Below are positions 14,228 to 18,736 of a stretch of 18,736 bases of DNA, piece after piece. Made by a program: the position numbers and the translations under genes. The notes beneath the pieces were generated by a model. The model was not told the DNA's origin, did no database searches, and saw nothing but the letters and a program-made list of their open reading frames with translations. The stretch spans positions 1 through 18,736 of the forward strand of contig CANQAF010000023.1 of NCBI GenBank assembly GCA_947588975.1, read 5' to 3'. Origin of the DNA: an uncultured Bacilli bacterium (lineage in GTDB: Bacteria; Bacillota_I; Bacilli_A; RF39; UBA660). Numbering within the stretch: the first letter of the stretch is position 1; every line of letters begins with the position of its first letter.

Positions 14228-15358
14228 TTATTCCGCTAATTGGAACCATATATTATAAATATTAACCGTAAGAGTTGCGCGACTTGAATTTCTGCCTAAC
14301 ATTAAATATCCTTTTGTATAATCATGAAAATCAATATTTTGCAATGTATTTGTAAAAGTAGTTCTTTCAATGGATGCTTCTTTTGGATCTTGTAATAGTA
14401 CTATAATATCATTAATAAGAATAAGAGTTTGATTTGGAGCATCATTGATATCGTTAGTTGCTGATATGCGAATTGAAAAATTTGCATTACTTCCATCAGA
14501 CGAAAGTTTTTCAGTAGCATCCACATCTACATAAAAATGTGCATACTTTGATAAATCAATCGCATCTACTGGATAAATTACTTGCCTTTTTACATCATTT
14601 TCGCTTGCGGAAAATGTAATATAGCCATCATTTTGTGTAATTGTTCCTGCTTCCGATGTTGTTGTAAAATTTACTAACATTTTGCCATCTAAAATAAAGT
14701 AATCTGCAAGTTTCTTTACATCTGAACAACTCTCCATTCCACTATAGCTTACATGACATACTTTCGCATATCCCGCTTCTACTGGTAATTTACAATTAGT
14801 ATCATCTGCTACTACTTTATTGCTCATACTACTTTCTGTCTTTCCATAGTAACATACTGTTTCATGAATTTTGTTTTTCTCTTCCTCTGTTGTATATGTT
14901 AATGTTACTTCCTTATCACTTACTGTCTTTTCTCCAAAAGTAGGTGTTTTTAATATATCCATTGCTTCTAATTCACTTTGCGCAATTTCACATTCTTCAC
15001 TTTCTATGATACTAGGCTTTTCATCTAAGAATTTCTTTTCAATACAGTAATTTCCATATTTTGCTATAATACTCATATTTCCTTCTGTATCAATAAGTAG
15101 TGTTCCACTTTCTGGTTTACTTCCTTTGATGTCCAATATATCACTTGTTAAATTGATATTAGAAGTCATATCTCCTTCTAACATAGACTCTATTTGATAT
15201 TGTTCTCCTGCTTCTAAGAGGCCATTTACTGATTGGATAGCAGAATTTTTTCTTGCATCTTCAATGACTCCCATAATTAATGGGGTTGTGATAACTGCTA
15301 TAATTCCTAATATTACTATTACTGCTAGTAACTCAATCAATGTAAATCCTTTTTTCAT
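14228..15358 (-). CDS. Type IV pilin-like protein with a long C-terminal region
   Basis: 376 residues. The N-terminus is a textbook class III prepilin signal: M-K-K-G, cleavage before F5, then T-L-I-E-L-L with the Glu at +5 and a 20-residue hydrophobic helix. Cysteines at about 103, 122, 168, 188, 200 and 211 may form disulfides after export. Residues about 220-376 read as a beta-rich domain (I-Y-P-V-D-A-I-D-L-S-K-Y and repeated alternating strands), reminiscent of a carbohydrate-binding-like sandwich; this is a guess. It is much longer than a standard pilin (about 150 residues). No prepilin peptidase, pilus ATPase or other pilin lies nearby, so it depends on machinery elsewhere. ATG 15358 has AAGGAG nine bases upstream. 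A structured leader precedes it. Confidence 0.85.
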   Translation of the reverse strand: MKKGFTLIELLAVIVILGIIAVITTPLIMGVIEDARKNSAIQSVNGLLEAGEQYQIESMLEGDMTSNINLTSDILDIKGSKPESGTLLIDTEGNMSIIAKYGNYCIEKKFLDEKPSIIESEECEIAQSELEAMDILKTPTFGEKTVSDKEVTLTYTTEEEKNKIHETVCYYGKTESSMSNKVVADDTNCKLPVEAGYAKVCHVSYSGMESCSDVKKLADYFILDGKMLVNFTTTSEAGTITQNDGYITFSASENDVKRQVIYPVDAIDLSKYAHFYVDVDATEKLSSDGSNANFSIRISATNDINDAPNQTLILINDIIVLLQDPKEASIERTTFTNTLQNIDFHDYTKGYLMLGRNSSRATLTVNIYNIWFQLAE

Positions 15359-15470
15359 TTTTCTTCACTCCTTTAGACAATAAAAAAAGAGGGTATTACC
15401 CCCCCCCGTTTGCTAAAAGCATACTTCATATTTTCTGCTCACTACAAACTATTCTATGATTTTATTGACA
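15359..15470 (-). promoter_or_regulatory. Structured leader with a G9 tract before the pilin gene
   Basis: A predicted transcript of about 110 bases precedes the start codon. It contains an imperfect hairpin (15449-15408: GTTTGT paired with GCAAAC, and GAGCA with TGCTT). This runs straight into nine consecutive G (15407-15399), then TAATA, then CCC (15393-15391), then TC and seven T. The G-run, CCC and T-run could form a weak terminator, so the leader may act as an attenuator. The homopolymer also makes it a candidate for slippage. It does not match the riboswitch consensus sequences I know, including cyclic-di-GMP types. Confidence 0.5.
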
Positions 15471-15475
15471 ATTTC

Positions 15476-15504
15476 ATATTATCATATTTCTCATTTACTT
15501 TCAA
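15476..15504 (-). promoter_or_regulatory. Promoter of the pilin-like gene
   Basis: Minus-strand TTGAAA (15504-15499), 17 bases, TAATAT (15481-15476) with TG one base upstream (extended -10). The predicted start is near 15469. Confidence 0.65.
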
Positions 15505-15512
15505 GAGATTTT

Positions 15513-15541
15513 CAAAAAAACCAAAAGTTAGTCTTTTGGTT
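15513..15541 (-). terminator. Terminator of the spoVA operon
   Basis: Minus-strand stem ACCAAAAG / CTTTTGGT with loop ACTAA, then seven T. The spoVAE stop codon TAA is in the loop. Confidence 0.85.
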
Positions 15542-15878
15542 CAAAAATAAATGATAAAAAGAAAGATATCACAATTGCTGAAATAATACCGGAAGAGGTT
15601 AAGTCAAACATTCCCATAGCAAGTCCAATTAATCCAAAATCTTGTGCTTTTTCAATTGCTCCATGAATAAGAAGATGTCCAAAACTAGTAATGGGTACTA
15701 AGGCACCTCCACCTGCCCATAATACGAATTTATCATAAATACTAAAAATATCTAAGAAAGCTCCCAACACTACAAAGATTGTTGTAACGTGTCCAGCTGT
15801 TAATTTGGTATTATCCAAAATAATTTGACCTAACAAGCACACAAATCCTGCAAATAAAAAGGCGTGTAAATAATTCAT
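15528..15878 (-). CDS. spoVAE: Stage V sporulation protein AE (SpoVAEb type)
   Basis: 116 residues with about four membrane segments. Part of the SpoVA channel in the inner spore membrane that imports dipicolinic acid during sporulation and releases it on germination. The L-V-P-I-T-S-F-G-H motif (about residues 60-68) is shared with SpoVAC's V-P-I-T-G-F-A-H, as expected because the two proteins are paralogous. ATG 15878 overlaps the spoVAD stop as ATGA, with GGAGG seven bases upstream. It is the last gene of the operon, followed at once by a terminator; no spoVAF or gerA-like gene follows. Confidence 0.94.
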   Translation of the reverse strand: MNYLHAFLFAGFVCLLGQIILDNTKLTAGHVTTIFVVLGAFLDIFSIYDKFVLWAGGGALVPITSFGHLLIHGAIEKAQDFGLIGLAMGMFDLTSSGIISAIVISFFLSFIFEPKD

Positions 15879-16864
15879 TCAATAACCTCCAAACTAATGG
15901 CATGTGCAATACTTGGAATACTCATTTTTTCATTGACCATTGTAGTTGACATTAAAGCACCAGTAGCGACTAATAATACATGCTTATATTCTTTCTTTTT
16001 CATCTTAGAAAATATATAACCATAAGTAACTAATGGAGCGCATGCAGGACCGCTTCCACCTGCATATACGGGTTGATTTTCTACATCAAATATCATAGTA
16101 GCGGTATCATCATAATTTTTAAGAGAGATGCCATACTCTGTTTTCATATATTCTTTTAAAATTTTTTCACCATAAATACCTAAATCTCCACTTAATATTA
16201 AATCATAATAGCTAATGTCACGTTTCATATCCATCAAGTGACGATATATGGTATCCGCACAAGCAGGTGCCATTACAGCTCCCATATGATAGGCATCTTT
16301 AATTCCCATATCAATTACGGTTCCAACAGTTGCACTTTCAATACGTATGCCTGATTTTTGATCGCTCAAATAAGCACTTGCACAACCAGTTGTGGTAAAA
16401 GTGGTTGTTTTTGGTTTAGGACCGCCATATTCTACTGGATAACGGAATTGTTTTTCTGCGGCATTATTATGAGATGAGGCAGCACAAATGCAATTTTGTA
16501 GTTGTTTAGCCTCAATCATATTTGCACCTAAAATAAGCCCTTCTACACTAGTAGCACAAGCATTATATACACCCATAAATGGGATTCCCAAACGACTTGC
16601 CGCATAATTTGAAGCAACTGTTTGGTTTAACAGATCTCCTGAAATAAATAAATCAATATCAAATCTTGTTTTTCCAATTTTTGATAGTAAAATATCTACA
16701 CTTTCTTCAATGAATTTACTTTCAGCACTTTCCCATGTTTTAGTTCCTAAATAAAATTCATCATGACTAATATCAAAATAATGATTAAGAGGTCCTTTTT
16801 TTTCATATGGTCCTGTTACTGTAGCCGTTTCATTGATATATACATTTTTATATTGAAATGTCAT
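15875..16864 (-). CDS. spoVAD: Stage V sporulation protein AD
   Basis: 329 residues, close to the 338 of Bacillus subtilis. A thiolase-fold protein that binds dipicolinic acid and acts with the SpoVA membrane proteins at the forespore inner membrane. Visible landmarks: Y-N-A-C-A-T-S-V-E-G-L near residue 101, in the position of the thiolase nucleophile region; T-T-T-G-C-A-S-A near 160; and a G-A-V-M-A-P-A-C-A-D-T segment. No membrane segment is evident. ATG 16864 overlaps the spoVAC stop by ATGA; GGAGGG precedes it. Its position between spoVAC and spoVAE matches the conserved operon order. Confidence 0.95.
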   Translation of the reverse strand: MTFQYKNVYINETATVTGPYEKKGPLNHYFDISHDEFYLGTKTWESAESKFIEESVDILLSKIGKTRFDIDLFISGDLLNQTVASNYAASRLGIPFMGVYNACATSVEGLILGANMIEAKQLQNCICAASSHNNAAEKQFRYPVEYGGPKPKTTTFTTTGCASAYLSDQKSGIRIESATVGTVIDMGIKDAYHMGAVMAPACADTIYRHLMDMKRDISYYDLILSGDLGIYGEKILKEYMKTEYGISLKNYDDTATMIFDVENQPVYAGGSGPACAPLVTYGYIFSKMKKKEYKHVLLVATGALMSTTMVNEKMSIPSIAHAISLEVIE

Positions 16865-17307
16865 ACTTGCCCTCCAAATAATAAAATTCGAATAAGTCCA
16901 AATACATATGCACTAACTACACCAAATACAATCACAGACCCAGCTAGTTTAAACATGCTAGCACCTAAACCAGTCACCAATCCCTCTTTACGATATTCTA
17001 AAGCCGCACTCATCATAGCATGCGCAAAACCAGTAATTGGAACAATAAGTCCTGCTTTAGCAAAATTTACCCATTTATCAAAAAAGCCAAAACAAGTAAG
17101 TAAGCATCCAATAAAAATAAGTGTAATAATCATAAATGTTCCAGCTTCTTTTGTAGGAATATGTAAATAATAAGAATATACTTTCAGAAGAAATTCACCT
17201 ACAATACCCATAATTCCTCCAATTAAAAAAGCAATCATTCCATTATATAATCGATTTTCTTTTGGTGTATATTTACTCACCAAATCTTTGTATTTATTTT
17301 TTTCCAT
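16861..17307 (-). CDS. spoVAC: Stage V sporulation protein AC
   Basis: 148 residues with a charged N-terminus followed by about four hydrophobic segments. A membrane component of the dipicolinic-acid channel, described in other species as mechanosensitive. The L-I-V-P-I-T-G-F-A-H-A-M motif (about residues 87-98) and the N-terminal Y-x-P-K-E-N-R segment are typical. ATG 17307 has AGGAGG seven bases upstream. It is the first gene of a three-gene operon; spoVAA and spoVAB, which precede spoVAC in Bacillus subtilis, are not present between it and sigF. Confidence 0.95.
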   Translation of the reverse strand: MEKNKYKDLVSKYTPKENRLYNGMIAFLIGGIMGIVGEFLLKVYSYYLHIPTKEAGTFMIITLIFIGCLLTCFGFFDKWVNFAKAGLIVPITGFAHAMMSAALEYRKEGLVTGLGASMFKLAGSVIVFGVVSAYVFGLIRILLFGGQV

Positions 17308-17324
17308 ATTTATCCTCCTAAGGT

Positions 17325-17354
17325 TATTATGAAATTATGTTTCTTATTTTATAC
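17325..17354 (-). promoter_or_regulatory. Sigma-G-like promoter of the spoVA operon
   Basis: Minus-strand GTATA (17354-17350), 18 bases, CATAATA (17331-17325). This matches the forespore sigma-G pattern GnATA-N18-CATnnTA, the expected control for spoVA genes. Confidence 0.6.
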
Positions 17355-17452
17355 GTTACTGAAATATAAAAAATAGAAAAACAATTATAAAATAGACAGA
17401 ATATGTTCTTAAATAAAATATGAACTTTTTACTATATTAAAAATTTTGAGAA

Positions 17453-17481
17453 TAAAAAAAAGACTTTGTTTCAAGTCTTTT
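17453..17481 (-). terminator. Terminator between sigF and the spoVA operon
   Basis: Minus-strand stem AAAAGACTT / AAGTCTTTT with loop GAAACA or similar, followed by a T-run. It begins at the sigF stop codon, so sigF and spoVAC are separate transcripts. Confidence 0.82.
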
Positions 17482-18137
17482 TATGACATAACAGATTGAT
17501 GAATTTTTTCTCCTATTGTCTTTGTTTTTCTAGATACTTGTACTTGCGTCATACCCATATGATTCGCAATCTCACTTTGCGTTTCTCCATATAAATAACG
17601 TCTAACAACTAATTCTTGATCCATAGAAGATAAATTTTGAATAGAATCTTTAAGTAAGATTAAATCGTCTGCATTTATTTGATAACTAGCAATGCTATCT
17701 TCTACTGTGAGTTCTTTTTCATCTTGTGTAATTGGTGCCTGTAAACTTTGCATTTGATAAATCACTTGCATAGCTTCAATAATATTATCCTCTGATTCTC
17801 CTAAATGTTCGGAAAGCTCTTTTACAGTAGGAACTCTCATAAATTTTTGTGTCAATATTGCTGTTTCACGTTCAATTAAGAGTTTCAATTTTGTGATGTT
17901 TCGACTATATTTAGCGCCTCTATCTTGTTGAATCCATCTCGACATTTCACCTTTAATAAAAGTAAATGCATATGTTGTAAACTTTGTTTGATAAGAAGGG
18001 TCATAATTTTGATAGGCCAACATCAATCCAATTCGACCTACTTGTAATAAATCCTCTGGACTTTGATAATTACTGTAATACCTAGAGATAATATAATAAA
18101 TATAGTTATCATACATTGTGATCATTTCATTTGTCAT
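17481..18137 (-). CDS. sigF: Sporulation sigma factor F
   Basis: 218-residue group 3 sigma factor, expected to direct early forespore transcription. Region 2: E-D-L-L-Q-V-G-R-I-G-L (about 28-38) and Y-D-P-S-Y-Q-T-K-F-T-T-Y-A. Region 3: R-V-P-T-V-K-E-L-S-E-H-L-G (about 101-113). Region 4.2 helix-turn-helix: T-Q-S-E-I-A-N-H-M-G-M-T-Q-V-Q-V-S-R (about 186-203). It is about 37 residues shorter than Bacillus subtilis SigF, the deficit being at the N-terminus before region 2. ATG 18137 overlaps the spoIIAA stop as ATGA, with GGAGG seven bases upstream. Identity as sigma-F rests on motif similarity plus spoIIAA upstream and spoVA downstream, the Bacillus gene order. Sigma-G is the main alternative. 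Confidence 0.9.
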   Translation of the reverse strand: MTNEMITMYDNYIYYIISRYYSNYQSPEDLLQVGRIGLMLAYQNYDPSYQTKFTTYAFTFIKGEMSRWIQQDRGAKYSRNITKLKLLIERETAILTQKFMRVPTVKELSEHLGESEDNIIEAMQVIYQMQSLQAPITQDEKELTVEDSIASYQINADDLILLKDSIQNLSSMDQELVVRRYLYGETQSEIANHMGMTQVQVSRKTKTIGEKIHQSVMS

Positions 18138-18496
18138 ACTGTTTCCTCCAATCTAGCAATTTCATGAAGAATAGAAAGTTCATTATCTCTTTTGAGTAAA
18201 TAATTAAATGTACGATATTTTTTTAACTTTCTATAAATTTTTTCATTCGGAATATTACATATATAACAATTACCATTTCTTTCTCTACAAATTTCATAAT
18301 TGTATAATAACAAATTAATTCCCTTCATATCAATATCTTCTAGTTGTTCTAAATTAAATACTACCTTTTGAATTCCATTTTGTATGACCTTAGCTGTCAC
18401 ATCGGATTGCAACTGCTTTGATGTACAATGGTCTAGTTTACCTGCTAATCTTACAAACAATATACCTTTTCGAAACTCTAGTGTTGTATCTAACAT
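18134..18496 (-). CDS. spoIIAA: SpoIIAA-type anti-anti-sigma factor (STAS) lacking the phosphoserine
   Basis: 120 residues, one STAS domain. R16-L-A-G-K-L-D-H-C-T aligns with the R-L-T-G-E-L-D-H-H-T of SpoIIAA, and V-F-N-L-E-Q-L aligns with V-L-N-L-E-D-L. In Bacillus subtilis SpoIIAA, Ser58 in the D-S-S-G motif is phosphorylated by SpoIIAB; here the motif is D56-M57-K58-G59, so no phosphoacceptor remains. The gene overlaps sigF by four bases, and there is no spoIIAB. ATG 18496 has GAGGTG five bases upstream. Orthology is supported by sequence and by the order spoIIAA-sigF-spoVA. It may still bind an anti-sigma factor encoded elsewhere, or act differently. Confidence 0.9.
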   Translation of the reverse strand: MLDTTLEFRKGILFVRLAGKLDHCTSKQLQSDVTAKVIQNGIQKVVFNLEQLEDIDMKGINLLLYNYEICRERNGNCYICNIPNEKIYRKLKKYRTFNYLLKRDNELSILHEIARLEETV

Positions 18497-18547
18497 ATTT
18501 CACCTCGCATTTATAATTTAGCACAAACAAATTAAATTGAATATGCT

Positions 18548-18554
18548 TTCGACA
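18548..18554 (-). promoter_or_regulatory. Spo0A box upstream of spoIIAA
   Basis: Minus-strand TGTCGAA, the core of the Spo0A binding site, in the context TTTTGTCGAAAG. It lies about 52 bases before the spoIIAA start codon, as expected for a Spo0A-activated spoIIA operon. A convincing sigma-H -35/-10 pair was not found. Confidence 0.55.
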
Positions 18555-18581
18555 AAACTAGAATATATTAGAATTTTTTTA

Positions 18582-18613
18582 ACAAAAAAGTAAATTCATA
18601 ATGAATTTACTTC
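18582..18613 (-). terminator. Terminator of the gene at the right edge
   Basis: Minus-strand stem AAGTAAATTC / GAATTTACTT with loop ATTAT, followed by TTTTGTT. It separates the edge gene from the spoIIA promoter region. Confidence 0.75.
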
Positions 18614-18617
18614 TGTT

Positions 18618-18736
18618 TTAATTAGATAATGACACTAATGTAATTTTTGCTTGTCCGTTTCCAGATTGTACTCCATTTGACATTCCAGTAGTGTTGGGTA
18701 TTAATTGTGCGGTATTCAAATGTCCTGATCCACCGC
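18618..18736 (-). CDS. C-terminus of a Gly/Asn-rich protein (start beyond window)
   Basis: Only the last 38 residues are visible, ending at TAA 18620-18618. They read as a Gly/Asn/Thr-rich stretch (G-G-S-G-H, then N-T-T-G-M-S-N-G, then S-G-N-G-Q-A-K-I-T-L-V). The final S-G-N-G-x-A-K-I-T-L pattern resembles the end of glycine-rich domains in large surface proteins, but the fragment is too short for a family call. A terminator follows. Confidence 0.6.
   Translation of the reverse strand, partial: GGSGHLNTAQLIPNTTGMSNGVQSGNGQAKITLVSLSN

Noticed and set aside
15359..15470. Cyclic-di-GMP riboswitch before the pilin gene
   Set aside because: The conserved core bases and the two-helix layout of the known classes are not present; only short GCAAA-like fragments match.
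15875..18137. Alternative genetic code with TGA as Trp
   Set aside because: TGA ends spoIIAA, spoVAC and spoVAD at well-positioned ATGA overlaps, and Trp is encoded by TGG.

Overview
The window reads as a chromosomal segment of a strongly AT-rich, low-GC, endospore-forming anaerobic Firmicute. The spore evidence is spoIIAA, sigF, spoVAC, spoVAD, spoVAE, a YjcZ-type small spore protein and a Tyr-rich coat-like peptide. The anaerobe evidence is a one-chain pyruvate:ferredoxin oxidoreductase and a rubrerythrin. TGA is a normal stop (spoIIAA, spoVAC and spoVAD all end in TGA inside ATGA overlaps), so this is not a recoded mollicute. The gene set and short SMC would fit an anaerobic gut Bacilli or Erysipelotrichia-like lineage, but that placement is inference.

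Layout. Bases 1-362 hold the start of a protein built from repeated helix-turn-helix-like modules. Bases 363-880 have no convincing protein gene. They carry two apparent small-RNA units on opposite strands that converge and share a three-copy sequence repeat. Next come PFOR and rubrerythrin on the minus strand, an FkbM-type methyltransferase on plus, and an FtsW/RodA-type glycosyltransferase on minus. The methyltransferase and FtsW genes end inside one bidirectional terminator. A plus-strand block follows: yjcZ-like gene, then def, a 26-residue membrane peptide, and an IrrE-like protein that has lost its HExxH motif. The rest is on the minus strand: a Tyr-rich small protein, a YkpA/YbiT-type ABC-F ATPase, a membrane-anchored thioredoxin-fold protein, smc, and a lone type IV pilin-like protein with a structured leader containing nine consecutive G. 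A compact sporulation block (spoVAE-spoVAD-spoVAC, sigF-spoIIAA) follows, and the window ends in the C-terminus of a Gly/Asn-rich protein.

How the genes work together. The sporulation block keeps the Bacillus order spoIIA-sigF-spoVA in reduced form. A Spo0A-box-like site precedes spoIIAA, sigF overlaps it by four bases, and a terminator separates sigF from a spoVA operon with its own sigma-G-like promoter. The kinase/anti-sigma gene spoIIAB, which normally lies between spoIIAA and sigF, is absent. The serine of SpoIIAA that SpoIIAB phosphorylates is replaced by lysine at the equivalent position 58. These two losses fit each other and suggest that sigma-F is controlled differently here. Two other sites stand out: the convergent RNA pair at 555-804 and the G9 leader of the pilin gene. 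Assignments come from reading motifs and recalled family features; no database search was run.
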